Positions 1-8,447 of a DNA stretch of 64,000 nucleotides are shown here, piece after piece. Source of the DNA: Enterococcus devriesei (GTDB lineage Bacteria; Bacillota; Bacilli; Lactobacillales; Enterococcaceae). The stretch is taken from the NCBI RefSeq assembly GCF_001885905.1, contig NZ_JXKM01000002.1, forward strand, positions 1-64,000, given 5' to 3'. A model generated the notes under the pieces. The model saw nothing but the letters and a program-made list of their open reading frames with translations, was not told the DNA's origin and searched no databases. How positions within the stretch are numbered: position 1 is the first letter of the stretch; each line of letters starts with the position of its first letter. A program made the position numbers and the translations under genes.

Positions 1-30
1 CGTCACCCGCTTAGGTTATAAAACCTGATC

Positions 31-65
31 AAACCAACGTTTGTGGCTGAGCGTTGGTTTTTTTG
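31..65 (+). terminator. Rho-independent terminator of the gene left of the window
   Basis: AAACCAACG pairs perfectly with CGTTGGTTT across a 12-base loop and is followed by a T run. It most likely ends a plus-strand gene lying before the window. The remaining bases up to position 243 hold no gene I can support. Confidence 0.75.
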
Positions 66-243
66 TGTCCAAAAAAGAAATTATGCGAAAAAGAATATTT
101 TAAAATCAGAGATAAAGAAAAAGTATGTTTACTTTAATGAAGGAACTTATCCTATAAACTATTTTGACTTTAGGGACTTGAAATCTTCTGGAGTTCTATT
201 TGTGTGAGGAATATACTATGGGCTAAATACAGGAGGTGAGAAA

Positions 244-588
244 GTGTTAGGAAGAACATATCAGTGGTCGATTCGCTTGGGCTTCGGGGTTGCGTTAACT
301 TTTTTTGCTTTGGCAAGTCTTTTTTATACTCGTTTGCCTGAACGAATTCCGATACAATTCGCGTTTGACTGGACCGTGAGTAATTGGGGAAATAAAATCA
401 TGATTTTTACCTTGCCTGCGATCGCGCTGATACTTGCAGGAGCTGGGTACGGCAAGAATAAGGAGTGGGAAGTGTCCGCAACTGCTGGGCAAAAACGAAT
501 TAATCAAGTGGCGTTGATCGCTTGTCAGCTATTCGTTTGGTGCATGGGCGCCTACATTTTTTTCTTGTATGCTCGTTTGTTGGAATAA
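244..588 (+). CDS. DUF1648-type small membrane protein
   Basis: The predicted 114-residue protein has three hydrophobic stretches (about residues 10-28, 50-67 and 87-108). Between the first two is the segment LPERIPIQF followed by a WGNK element, which resembles the DUF1648 signature (LPxxIPxHF, then WG) found in small integral membrane proteins and in the SdpI immunity family. The start is GTG at 244, four bases after a strong AGGAGGTGAG. It is a single gene ending in a hairpin shared with the convergent CPBP gene. DUF1648 alone does not give a function. A role in immunity or antimicrobial-peptide signalling is only a family-based possibility. Confidence 0.7.
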   Translation: MLGRTYQWSIRLGFGVALTFFALASLFYTRLPERIPIQFAFDWTVSNWGNKIMIFTLPAIALILAGAGYGKNKEWEVSATAGQKRINQVALIACQLFVWCMGAYIFFLYARLLE

Positions 589-592
589 AAAA

Positions 593-612
593 ATCCTCAC
601 AATGGAGGATTA
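593..612. terminator. Short hairpin between convergent genes
   Basis: AATCCTC and GAGGATT pair around ACAAT, with A-rich sequence on the left, so it can act as a terminator in the minus direction. It lies between two convergent stop codons and overlaps the minus-strand stop. Confidence 0.5.
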
Positions 613-1302
613 AGTTTGAATGCCGAATAGACTAAGAATAAATAGAAGTAGTGCTGGTAGCATAGAATTCATCGTATTCAGCATCCAGTGGACCATAATG
701 GAGCCCCAAATATTTTTGAAGAACCAGTAAATCAAGCCTAAATAAATTCCAAGTACCATGTAAGGAATCATGGCATAAATGTTACCGTTAAAATTGTTCC
801 AATGGACCAAGCCAAATAGAATTCCTTGACCAAACAGCATCACAAAACGCAAAGCCTTATTGGCAATCTTGCCGAAAAGCAAATAACGGAAGGTCAGTTC
901 TTCAGCAAAAGGCGCAATAAATGGCATTACGGCGGCTAAAACAGCCCAACTAGCATTTAACGATGGGGCTGCATCAGTAGCGGAAGTATTTCGTTGCTGC
1001 AATAGATTGCTAGGAATTAAGCCGCGAACGATGCTGAGAATCAAAAAAGCACCTACGACTAGGACAATGCTGATTAATAAATGCCGGAAAAGTTTTTGCC
1101 GATAGACTTGCCATTGGGCTTTTAGAAAATCGTGAAATAAATAAAGCATGACAAGAAAGCCTATAACAAATAACATTGTTGAAGCAATTAGACTTACTTT
1201 AGGATTTTGATCGATCTTAAGAAGTGGAAAGAGCAGATCACCGATCATTAATTCAAGTGGGACGACCAAAAGTCCCCACCATTGTTTTTTGGTTGTTTCC
1301 AT
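610..1302 (-). CDS. CPBP family intramembrane metalloprotease
   Basis: The 230-residue protein has several predicted membrane helices. In its C-terminal half is the CPBP/CAAX protease (Abi) signature: EELTFR (EExxxR, about residues 134-139), then HWNNFNG with the family histidine (about 167) and a late VHWMLN with a second conserved histidine. These residues form the putative metal site. Lactobacillales carry many paralogues, some linked to bacteriocin self-immunity. No bacteriocin gene is visible here, so the substrate is unknown. It is a monocistronic gene convergent with the DUF1648 gene. Confidence 0.85.
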   Translation of the reverse strand: METTKKQWWGLLVVPLELMIGDLLFPLLKIDQNPKVSLIASTMLFVIGFLVMLYLFHDFLKAQWQVYRQKLFRHLLISIVLVVGAFLILSIVRGLIPSNLLQQRNTSATDAAPSLNASWAVLAAVMPFIAPFAEELTFRYLLFGKIANKALRFVMLFGQGILFGLVHWNNFNGNIYAMIPYMVLGIYLGLIYWFFKNIWGSIMVHWMLNTMNSMLPALLLFILSLFGIQT

Positions 1303-1457
1303 AAAAAGGCCTCCAGTCTATTGTTATCTTAAAAAAAATCTATAAAACTGTAAAGTAATAAGAAATTTGAAAAAAGCCAAATCTCTCGTGGAGGGTTTGC
1401 TATACTAAACTGTATAGACTATTTAAGTATTTTTGACTAGGACAAGGAGTTGAGTGG

Positions 1458-1688
1458 GTGGCAGATTATCAAATGCAGAAAACGATGGGAAAATGTTTTC
1501 GCAGCAAAAGTTCAGCAATTACTGGACTGGTTCGGATTTTTGGCAGTTGGTATGATTATAAAGTGTTAAACGGGCCTCCCGAGCCTGAAGACATGCTGGA
1601 AGTGGTTGATTTTACTAGCCGGGAACTGTTAGTCGTTATTAATAATAATCGAGATGAAAGTGATGTGAATTATGTTGGTAGTATTTAA
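1458..1688 (+). CDS. Small protein of unknown function upstream of the SPFH gene
   Basis: This 76-residue reading frame starts at GTG 1458, preceded by AAGGAGTTGAG. Its last 17 bases overlap the start of the SPFH gene in another frame, which suggests translational coupling. No signal peptide or membrane helix is apparent. The middle carries a WYDYKVLNGPPEPED segment and the C-terminal half is rich in acidic residues. I do not recognise the family. The overlap and the good ribosome binding site argue that it is real, and it may work with the SPFH protein. Confidence 0.6.
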   Translation: MADYQMQKTMGKCFRSKSSAITGLVRIFGSWYDYKVLNGPPEPEDMLEVVDFTSRELLVVINNNRDESDVNYVGSI

Positions 1689-2619
1689 TATTATTTTATT
1701 AGTGATTGTGATTATCGTTGCGCTGTTTATTTTAAGTCAATTAGTGGTGATCGTACAGCAAGGGGAAGTCAAGGTTGTAGAAAGTTTTGGTAAATATGTC
1801 AAAACGATCGATCCAGGGCTGCATTTTCTGATTCCGATTCTTTACGTCGTGCGTCGTCGGGTATCGCTAAAACAAACGCCGATCCAAATCGAGCCGCAAA
1901 GTGTGATTACTCGGGACAACGTAATCGTTGAGATCGATGAAGCCATCAAGTACCACGTAACCGATGCTCGTGCTTTTGTATATGACAATGAAAATTCTGT
2001 TACTTCGATGATCCAAGATTGTCAATCCAATCTACGAGGCATCATTGGTAAGATGGAATTGAATGAAGTGTTAAATGGAACAGAGGAAATCAATGTCAAC
2101 CTGTATGAAAGTGTGAAAGATATTACAGCCGGTTATGGTTTATCGATTGACCGGATCAATATCGGGGAGATTTCGGTCTCAGATGAAATCGTCAACTCAA
2201 TGAATAAGCTGATTACTGCTAGTCGTGACAAAGAATCACTGATCACGATTTCTGAAGGGAAGAAACAATCCGTTATTTTAGAATCGGAAGCCAAATCTTC
2301 TGAAATGCAAATCGACGCAGAAGCGCGGGCAAGACAAACCAAGATCGATGCCGATGCTCGAGCTGAAAGAACGCGGATCGACGCTGCCGCCGAAGCTGAG
2401 AAAATTAGAAAGTTGACGGAGGCGGAAACGGCGCGGATCAAAGAAATCAACCAAGCGATTGCCGAAAGTAATTTGACCGATGAAATGATCGCTTATCTAG
2501 GGATCGAAGCCTTCAAGCATGTCGTTGAAAACAATGGTAACACCGTCATTATGCCAAGTAATTTGACGGAGCTGGGCAATGTGCCAGCAATCAAAGAAAT
2601 TTGGCAACAAACGAAATAA
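1672..2619 (+). CDS. SPFH/Band 7 (stomatin-like) membrane protein
   Basis: The 315-residue protein begins with one hydrophobic helix (residues 2-27), followed by the SPFH core with GEVKVVESFGKY, DPGLHFLIP and the RRRVSLKQ strand typical of the QmcA/stomatin branch. From about residue 190 to 270 it turns into an Ala/Glu/Arg-rich coiled coil (SEAKSSEMQIDAEARARQ and onwards). Such proteins oligomerise in membrane microdomains and often scaffold proteases. The ATG at 1672 lies inside the end of the preceding small gene and has only a weak Shine-Dalgarno, consistent with coupling. Confidence 0.9.
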   Translation: MLVVFNIILLVIVIIVALFILSQLVVIVQQGEVKVVESFGKYVKTIDPGLHFLIPILYVVRRRVSLKQTPIQIEPQSVITRDNVIVEIDEAIKYHVTDARAFVYDNENSVTSMIQDCQSNLRGIIGKMELNEVLNGTEEINVNLYESVKDITAGYGLSIDRINIGEISVSDEIVNSMNKLITASRDKESLITISEGKKQSVILESEAKSSEMQIDAEARARQTKIDADARAERTRIDAAAEAEKIRKLTEAETARIKEINQAIAESNLTDEMIAYLGIEAFKHVVENNGNTVIMPSNLTELGNVPAIKEIWQQTK

Positions 2620-2747
2620 GATTATCCGCAGTAAAAGTTGTGGTAAAATACCAAGACGGATAAATGGACCAACTATTTTTACGAGCTAGGAGTTGAAGCA
2701 ACATCGCAGCAAAGAAACAAACCCCGAAAATTATTTCAGCAATTGTT

Positions 2748-3410
2748 GTGCTATTGGCGGGGATTTATGGCGTTTACTCGCAAGTAAAGCCTAATAACGA
2801 AACAAATCAGGCGGCTAAAGAAGTAGCTGTTAGTCAGCTGTCAGAAATACCGGATTATGATGGAACCCACCAAACGATTGAGTTGAATCGTAATCAACCG
2901 GCATTTTCCAAAAGTGATCTTTCGTTGGATAATGGAACGTGGACGCGTTTTTCCGATCTGGATCACTTGAACCGCGTAGGTACTGCTAATGGTATGTTAG
3001 GCAAAGACCTGATGCCGCACCAAGAGCGGGAGCGTTTGTATGTGAAGCCTACGGGTTGGCGTCAGAAGTTTTACAATGACGAGCCTTTGTATAATCGGGC
3101 GCATTTGATCGCTTATCAGTTTTCTGGTGAGAACAATAATCTCAAGAATCTAATGACCGGCACGGCCTCGCTGAATGATCCCGGGATGAATGATCACGAA
3201 ATCGAGATTGGAAATTATATTCGAAAAACCAATCATCATGTCCGTTATCGTGTGACACCTTATTTTAAAGGGGATGAATTAGTCGCTCGCGGCGTACAGA
3301 TGGAAGCCCAAAGCATTGAAGACGACCAGATTTCGTTTAACCTCTTCATTTACAATGTGCAGGATGGCATTAAGAATGATTATCAAAATGGCTATTCGCA
3401 AAAAGAATAG
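2748..3410 (+). CDS. DNA/RNA non-specific endonuclease (EndA/DNA-entry type), membrane-anchored or secreted
   Basis: The 220-residue protein shows the beta-beta-alpha-metal nuclease core: RVGTANGMLGKDLMP, the catalytic-site segment YNRAHLIAYQF (the N-R-A-H variant of the DRGH motif, histidine about residue 119), then NNNLKNLMTGTASLN with the metal-binding asparagine. This matches streptococcal EndA-like and lactobacillal DNA-entry nucleases. The coordinates use GTG 2748, but no Shine-Dalgarno precedes it. The frame stays open back to codon 2703, and those 15 extra residues complete a basic N-terminus plus one hydrophobic helix (AAKKQTPKIISAIVVLLAG). AGGAG at 2688-2692 sits ten bases before ATC 2703. 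The real start is therefore probably 2703 with a rare AUC codon. Confidence 0.85.
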   Translation: MLLAGIYGVYSQVKPNNETNQAAKEVAVSQLSEIPDYDGTHQTIELNRNQPAFSKSDLSLDNGTWTRFSDLDHLNRVGTANGMLGKDLMPHQERERLYVKPTGWRQKFYNDEPLYNRAHLIAYQFSGENNNLKNLMTGTASLNDPGMNDHEIEIGNYIRKTNHHVRYRVTPYFKGDELVARGVQMEAQSIEDDQISFNLFIYNVQDGIKNDYQNGYSQKE

Positions 3411-3413
3411 AAC

Positions 3414-3450
3414 AAAAGCTGGAGTAAATAATGCTTCAGCTTTTTTTGAC
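3414..3450 (+). terminator. Terminator of the nuclease gene
   Basis: AAAGCTGGAG pairs with CTTCAGCTTT (one G-U pair) around a 9-base loop, followed by a run of T. It begins four bases after the nuclease stop codon. Confidence 0.8.
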
Positions 3451-3540
3451 TTTAGTAAAAAAGCACTGGGAGACAAGCGGAAAAATGATTTATCAAGTAA
3501 AATAATACCTATAGAAATTGTCGAGAAAGTTGGTGTTAAG

Positions 3541-3990
3541 ATGGAATGGGATCAAAGATTTAACGAGGACCAACAACCTTTGGATCAAGAAGTCAGCACA
3601 TTTATTGCGAATCCTTTATGGGAAAAGCTGATTAATAGCCTTCAAACCACCTATCAGGTTGAGCCTAAACTAGCTTATAGTAGTTGTTCGATGGGAAATG
3701 GGTATTGGAAGGGCTGGAATCTCAAGTTTAAGAAAGGCGGGAAATCATTGTGTACGGTATATCCAAAAGCGGGTTATTTTACAGTATTGATTTCATTAAA
3801 CTCGCAGGAATTGGCTGATGCGGAAGTTTTACTTCAATTCTGTGACGACTATACCAAAAGACTTTATCAAACTGTTGCAGCTAGTAAGTTGGGAAAAGCA
3901 TTATCCTTTGAAGTAACAAATGAAAAAATTCTACAGGACGTCTTAGCTTTTGCAGATTTAAGGGCGGGAATGGCTAAGAAAAAGAATTAA
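3541..3990 (+). CDS. DUF3788 family protein
   Basis: Starting at ATG 3541 gives 149 residues, the usual size for DUF3788. The central part, GWNLKFKKGGKSLCTVYPKAGYF, with the preceding YSSCSMGNGYW, is the family hallmark. No signal peptide or membrane segment is seen, so it is probably cytosolic. The frame is open further upstream to 3316, but that part overlaps the nuclease gene and its terminator and is basic and low in complexity, so I excluded it. The function of the family is not established. Confidence 0.8.
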   Translation: MEWDQRFNEDQQPLDQEVSTFIANPLWEKLINSLQTTYQVEPKLAYSSCSMGNGYWKGWNLKFKKGGKSLCTVYPKAGYFTVLISLNSQELADAEVLLQFCDDYTKRLYQTVAASKLGKALSFEVTNEKILQDVLAFADLRAGMAKKKN

Positions 3991-4015
3991 ATAATTGAAA
4001 AAGAATCAAAAAAAA

Positions 4016-4046
4016 GAAGCCGAAGAAAATTTTCTTCGGCTTTTTA
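4016..4046. terminator. Bidirectional terminator between DUF3788 gene and clpP
   Basis: AAGCCGAAGAAAA pairs with TTTTCTTCGGCTT, flanked by A-rich and T-rich runs, between convergent genes. Confidence 0.85.
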
Positions 4047-4048
4047 AA

Positions 4049-4642
4049 TTAGCTTAATGAGCTACTGTTTTCCATTACTTCATCAATCAAGCCGTAAGCT
4101 TTTGCTTCTTCGGCGGTCATGAAGTTATCACGTTCGGTATCTCTTTCGATGATTTCAAGAGGTTGACCAGTACGTTCAGCTAAAATGTTGTTCAAGCGCT
4201 CGCGCGTCTTCAAAATATGACGTGCTGCGATTTCAATTTCAGTTGCTTGTCCTTGGGCGCCACCAAGAGGTTGATGGATCATGATTTCAGCATTCGGCAA
4301 AGCAAAGCGTTTGCCTTTGGTACCAGCTGTTAATAGGAAGCTGCCCATTGAAGCAGCCATTCCAAGAACGATTGTTTGTACATCTGCTTTTACAAAGTTC
4401 ATTGTATCAAAAATCGCCATACCAGCAGTAACGCTACCACCAGGAGAGTTAACGTAAAGATAGATATCTTTTTCAGAGTCTTGGGCATCCAAGAAGAGTA
4501 ATTGAGCGATGATGGTATTGGCCATATCGTCGTTTACTTCACCGCTTAACATAATGATGCGGTCTTTCAATAGACGTGAATAAATGTCGTAAGCTCGTTC
4601 ACCACGAGATGATTGTTCAATGACTGTAGGAACTAAGTTCAT
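4049..4642 (-). CDS. clpP: ATP-dependent Clp protease proteolytic subunit ClpP
   Basis: The 197-residue protein is full length. The catalytic triad is visible as Ser98 in GMAASMGS, His123 in MIHQPLGG and Asp172 in ERDTERDN. The N-terminal axial-loop segment [21 protein letters not shown] is intact. ClpP forms the tetradecameric chamber that degrades substrates fed by ClpC, ClpE or ClpX and controls stress response and regulator turnover. The start ATG follows AGGAGGA. Its promoter overlaps tandem CtsR-like heptads (4730-4746), so heat- and stress-induced derepression by CtsR is expected. It is transcribed alone, as is usual in Firmicutes. Confidence 0.98.
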   Translation of the reverse strand: MNLVPTVIEQSSRGERAYDIYSRLLKDRIIMLSGEVNDDMANTIIAQLLFLDAQDSEKDIYLYVNSPGGSVTAGMAIFDTMNFVKADVQTIVLGMAASMGSFLLTAGTKGKRFALPNAEIMIHQPLGGAQGQATEIEIAARHILKTRERLNNILAERTGQPLEIIERDTERDNFMTAEEAKAYGLIDEVMENSSSLS

Positions 4643-4716
4643 AGTGAGTCCTCCTTAAAAATATTGATCATATTTATTTTAGCACAAACAGGGTTTGATT
4701 GCTAAAACCTAAAAAA

Positions 4717-4746
4717 AGTATACAACTTTGGTCAGTCTTGGTCAAA
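4717..4746 (-). promoter_or_regulatory. clpP promoter with CtsR-like operator
   Basis: On the minus strand, TTGACC (4745-4740) and TATACT (4722-4717) are separated by 17 bases. Read on the plus strand, GGTCAGTCTTGGTCAAA (4730-4746) is a direct heptad repeat close to the CtsR consensus RGTCAAA-NAN-RGTCAAA, and it overlaps the -35 box and spacer. Repression by CtsR is inferred from this position. Confidence 0.85.
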
Positions 4747-4949
4747 TAGAATGATTCGTGTTTTTTGCTTGGCTCGAACTATCCTAGAAACGGGAAAATA
4801 TGGTACTATTAATAACGCAGAGATAAGAATTATCGTTCCTTTTTTTGCTGTGATGCAGACCCAAATGACTTGGCGAAATGAACAGTGTGTTGAATCGCAG
4901 TCTTATTTTTGAAAAAAATATTTTTATCAACGAATTAGGAGGGGAAAAT

Positions 4950-5465
4950 GTGGAAATCGCACTTATTGGACTTATTGGTGTATTAATCGGCGCGTGTATT
5001 ACCGGTATCGCAGTCTTTTCAATTTTAAAGTATATTGATTTACAGCATCATCGTGAAAGAGAACTGGAGCATAAGGTCAAAGAAATCGAAACAATTAATT
5101 TATTGAACAAGAAAATTAATGAGATTTTATCAAAGCGTAACGTTTTGATGCAAGATTATGTATCTTTTAACTCCTTTGATGATTGCTATATTACTATTGA
5201 TGATTTCATTTATTTGAACTCATTCACGGCACAAAATAATTTTTATTTACCTAATTACATGATTGAAGAATTTTTTAAAAATATTTCTCATCGAAAAGTT
5301 ATTTTATCACCTGAAGAGACAGTTAAAATCGGCGGCTACACATACAAAGGCGGCCGGGTGGTCATGGAGACCTTCTCAGAACAGTTATTAGAAATTTTAG
5401 ACGAAAAAAGACAGCAGTTGGCTCGTTCAACGAAGCAGCCTTTGCATTATTTCAAGGCGTCTTAA
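4950..5465 (+). CDS. Membrane-anchored protein of unknown function
   Basis: Starting at GTG 4950, which follows AGGAGGGG by a normal spacing, the product has 171 residues. It has one N-terminal helix (IALIGLIGVLIGACITGIAVF), then a charged coiled coil (residues about 30-65: HHRERELEHKVKEIE) and a soluble C-terminal domain rich in aromatic residues. The frame is open to ATG 4878, but that start lacks a Shine-Dalgarno. I do not recognise a family. The topology (short outside tail, one helix, coiled coil, domain) suggests a membrane-bound structural or regulatory protein. It stands alone between clpP and the phosphodiesterase operon. Confidence 0.65.
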   Translation: MEIALIGLIGVLIGACITGIAVFSILKYIDLQHHRERELEHKVKEIETINLLNKKINEILSKRNVLMQDYVSFNSFDDCYITIDDFIYLNSFTAQNNFYLPNYMIEEFFKNISHRKVILSPEETVKIGGYTYKGGRVVMETFSEQLLEILDEKRQQLARSTKQPLHYFKAS

Positions 5466-5472
5466 TAAAAAT

Positions 5473-5490
5473 AAGCGGTCACCGCTTTTC
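5473..5490 (+). terminator. Weak terminator-like hairpin
   Basis: AAGCGG and CCGCTT pair around TCA and are followed by TTC. The stem is short, so read-through into the next operon is possible. Confidence 0.4.
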
Positions 5491-5539
5491 AACCAAGGAT
5501 TCATAAGTTAATTTTGTGATTACAACGAGGTGAGGATAG

Positions 5540-6274
5540 ATGACAGTAATTATAGCCCATCGCGGTAGTGCAGGAACGCATCCTGAAAATACATTACCGG
5601 CGTTTATGGAAGCTGTTAGAAGCGGAGCAGATGGCATCGAGCTGGATGTTCATTTGACGGCCGATCAACAGCTGGTAGTCATTCATGATGAAAGCGTCGA
5701 TCGAACGACTGACGGTAAAGGGTTGGTTCGTGAATTGACATTAGAAGAAATTAAAGAACTAGATGCCGGCAGCTGGTTTGATAAAAAATATCAAGCGACA
5801 AAAATTTCGACGTTGCAGGAAGTCTTGAATTTATTGCTGCAAATGCGTTTTCGTGGCTTTTTATGTATTGAAATCAAAACGAATAAATTTCATTATCCGG
5901 GAATTGAAGAAAAAATATCAGCGGTAATGACTAGCAAAGAATGGCCTTTTACTTATTGGTACGCGAGTTTTAATCTTGATTCCTTAGAAATCATGCATGA
6001 ATACGAACCAGACGCACAATATGATTTGATTCAAAAAAATGCTCTTGATAAGTATCAGCTAGTTTTGGATTCGCCTTTTATTGAAGGTCTGCATCCAAGC
6101 TACGATTGGATCAAACAAAACCCTGAAATCGTTAAAACTTTTGAAAAGTCGCTTCGTCCGTGGACGCCTAATTTGTACGAAACGATGATGAGTTGTTTTG
6201 AAAAAAAATTTGCCGGGATCATTACCGATTTTCCAGAAAAAGCGATTCGTGCTAGAAGTAGGTTCAAGCAATGA
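5540..6274 (+). CDS. Glycerophosphodiester phosphodiesterase
   Basis: The 244-residue cytosolic protein has the GDPD TIM-barrel signature: IAHRGSAGTHPENT with catalytic His7 and Arg8, the ELDVHLTADQQLVVIHD block (metal-binding Glu and Asp, catalytic His), and the late IITDFPEKA strand. It hydrolyses glycerophosphodiesters to glycerol-3-phosphate and an alcohol and so recycles phospholipid headgroups. No signal peptide is present. Its stop overlaps the miaA start (ATGA), making it the first gene of a four-gene operon running to the PLP enzyme at 8419. Confidence 0.92.
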   Translation: MTVIIAHRGSAGTHPENTLPAFMEAVRSGADGIELDVHLTADQQLVVIHDESVDRTTDGKGLVRELTLEEIKELDAGSWFDKKYQATKISTLQEVLNLLLQMRFRGFLCIEIKTNKFHYPGIEEKISAVMTSKEWPFTYWYASFNLDSLEIMHEYEPDAQYDLIQKNALDKYQLVLDSPFIEGLHPSYDWIKQNPEIVKTFEKSLRPWTPNLYETMMSCFEKKFAGIITDFPEKAIRARSRFKQ

Positions 6275-7194
6275 AGATCATCGCAATCGTCGGTCCAACC
6301 GCTGTCGGAAAAACGAGTTTGAGTATCGATTTAGCCCAGCACTTCAATGGCGAGATCATCAGTGGTGATTCCTTGCAAGTTTATCGCGGTTTGGATATTG
6401 GGACAGCGAAAGTTACCACAGAAGAAATGGCCGGGATTCCTCATCATCTAATTGATGTCCGTGGGATTCATGACAGTTATTCGGCCGCGGATTTTCAGCA
6501 CGAAGCCCGTCTTGCGATTGAAGATATCAGTCGACGTGGGAAATTACCGATTGTAGTTGGCGGCACCGGACTTTATATCCAATCGTTATTGTGGGATTAC
6601 AAGTTGGGACGTGAAGGAGAAGTAGAAAATACTGGGCTGCGAGAAAAGCATGAAGCCTTCGCAGAAAAAAATGGCAATCTAGCGTTGTGGCAGCAATTGC
6701 AAGCAATCGACCCATTAGCCGCAGAAAAAATTCATTTCAATAATCGTAAAAAAGTGATTCGTGCTATGGAAGTCTTTGAATTGACGGGACACTCCATCTT
6801 AGCACCGAAAGAGCAGCCACAAAAGCTTTATGATAGCTTCTTGATTGGTCTAAATACGGATCGAAAAATACTTTATCAACGAATTAATCAACGTGTGGAC
6901 ATTATGGTGGAGCAAGGCTTACTAGCTGAAGCGGAAAAATTAGCCGATACGCCAGAGGTTCAAGCCGCTCAAGGGATTGGCTATAAGGAATTATTTCCTT
7001 ATTTTGCGGGTAACGTTACCCTAGAGTCTGCTCTTGAAGAAATAAAATTACATTCCAGACGCTATGCTAAGCGGCAATTAACATGGTTTCGCAATCGGAT
7101 GTCGGTAAATTGGTATGATCTGGTCCAACAGCCGGAAAGACTTCATGAAATTGAAGACACGATTGAAAAATGGTTAGAGGAGGAAACGAATTGA
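6271..7194 (+). CDS. miaA: tRNA dimethylallyltransferase MiaA
   Basis: The 307-residue enzyme carries the P-loop GPTAVGKT (residues 8-15), the SGDSLQVYRGLDIGTAK block that binds substrate, the GGTGLYIQSL motif, and the tRNA-binding C-terminal segment RRYAKRQLTWFRNR. It adds a dimethylallyl group to A37 of tRNAs reading UNN codons. The start overlaps the phosphodiesterase stop by four bases, and its end overlaps the TTG start of hflX. The order miaA-hflX is widely conserved. Confidence 0.97.
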   Translation: MKIIAIVGPTAVGKTSLSIDLAQHFNGEIISGDSLQVYRGLDIGTAKVTTEEMAGIPHHLIDVRGIHDSYSAADFQHEARLAIEDISRRGKLPIVVGGTGLYIQSLLWDYKLGREGEVENTGLREKHEAFAEKNGNLALWQQLQAIDPLAAEKIHFNNRKKVIRAMEVFELTGHSILAPKEQPQKLYDSFLIGLNTDRKILYQRINQRVDIMVEQGLLAEAEKLADTPEVQAAQGIGYKELFPYFAGNVTLESALEEIKLHSRRYAKRQLTWFRNRMSVNWYDLVQQPERLHEIEDTIEKWLEEETN

Positions 7195-8447
7195 CAGAAA
7201 GAGTCATCCTAGTCGGCGTTGAGACAGATGAAAGTAAACACAATTATTTAGAATCGATGCATGAGCTGGCTGGACTAACCAAAACAGCCCATGGTGAAAT
7301 CGTTCATTCATTAACGCAAAAACGTCCAAAAATTGATCGACAAACGATTATCGGAAAGGGCAAAGTGCAGGAATTAGCGGAGTTGGTAGACGCTCATGAA
7401 GCGGAGCTGGTCATTTTTAACCATGCCTTATCACCGCGGCAAAGCCAAACGATCGAAGCAATGATCGGCGTACCGGTTATTGACCGGATTCAATTGATCT
7501 TAGATATTTTCGCGCAACGAGCTCGTTCAAAAGAGGGCAAGTTGCAAGTTGAGTTGGCCCAATTAGACTATTTATTGCCTCGTCTGATGGGACAGGGTCA
7601 GAGTCTTTCTCGTTTAGGCGGGGGAATCGGCACGCGTGGCCCTGGTGAGACAAAACTAGAGACGGATCGTCGCCACATTCGTCGCCGTGTTTCAGCCATC
7701 AAAAAAGAGTTGAAAGAAGTCGAGGCTCATCGTGAAAGAAGTCGACAGAAGCGCCAGCAATCAAGTGTCTTTCAAATGGGGCTGATTGGATATACAAATG
7801 CTGGGAAATCCACGATCTTAAATCTATTAACCAATGCGGATACGTATTCAGAAGATCAGCTATTTGCCACATTAGATCCTTTGACCAAGCGTTGGCACTT
7901 GCCTCAAGGAATGGAGACGACGATCACTGATACGGTGGGATTTATTCAAGATCTGCCGACGCAATTAGTTGATGCTTTTCATTCGACTTTAGAAGAAAGT
8001 AAAGGGATGGATCTGCTATTGCACATTGTTGATGCCAGCTCAGAAGATCGACAACAACAAGAAAAGACAGTCATAGAGCTTTTGAAAGAGCTTGAAATGG
8101 ACGATATTCCAATCTTGACGATTTATAATAAAGCTGATCGGATCGACGAGTTTTCATTTGCGCCGACTTTGTTTCCTAGTGTTTTGATCTCAGCTAAATC
8201 CCTTAAAGGAAAAGATCTGCTGGCTGACGCTATCAAACAGGAGATTATGAATTTGCTTGAGCCTTATTTGATTACATTAGGGGCCGATGAAGGGCAAGCG
8301 TTAAGTGAAATGAAACGAGAGACCCTCGTTTTAAGCGAGGACTTTGACGAAGAGCAGGAAAAATATATCGTGCGGGGCTTCGCTAAGAAAAAGTCTCTTT
8401 GGATTAGGAGAATGGAAGATGAATTGGACAACGAAACTGGCGCCTGA
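7191..8447 (+). CDS. hflX: Ribosome-associated GTPase HflX
   Basis: With TTG 7191 as start (GAGGAGG eight bases upstream) the protein has 418 residues. The N-terminal HflX domain contains KRPKIDRQTIIGKGK and the glycine-rich GGGIGTRGPGETKLETDRR linker. The GTPase domain follows with G1 GYTNAGKST (about residue 203), G3 DTVGF and G4 NKAD. HflX splits stalled or stress-arrested ribosomes. The upstream codons from 7170 lie inside miaA and lack their own ribosome binding site. It overlaps miaA by four bases and the next gene by 29. Confidence 0.96.
   Translation: MTERVILVGVETDESKHNYLESMHELAGLTKTAHGEIVHSLTQKRPKIDRQTIIGKGKVQELAELVDAHEAELVIFNHALSPRQSQTIEAMIGVPVIDRIQLILDIFAQRARSKEGKLQVELAQLDYLLPRLMGQGQSLSRLGGGIGTRGPGETKLETDRRHIRRRVSAIKKELKEVEAHRERSRQKRQQSSVFQMGLIGYTNAGKSTILNLLTNADTYSEDQLFATLDPLTKRWHLPQGMETTITDTVGFIQDLPTQLVDAFHSTLEESKGMDLLLHIVDASSEDRQQQEKTVIELLKELEMDDIPILTIYNKADRIDEFSFAPTLFPSVLISAKSLKGKDLLADAIKQEIMNLLEPYLITLGADEGQALSEMKRETLVLSEDFDEEQEKYIVRGFAKKKSLWIRRMEDELDNETGA

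Noticed and set aside
13-30. End of a coding gene at the left window edge
   Set aside because: The first 30 bases are too short to assign a frame. Only the terminator that follows is supported.
3316-3540. DUF3788 frame extended to 3316
   Set aside because: It would overlap the nuclease gene by 95 bases and run through its terminator. The conserved domain begins after 3541.
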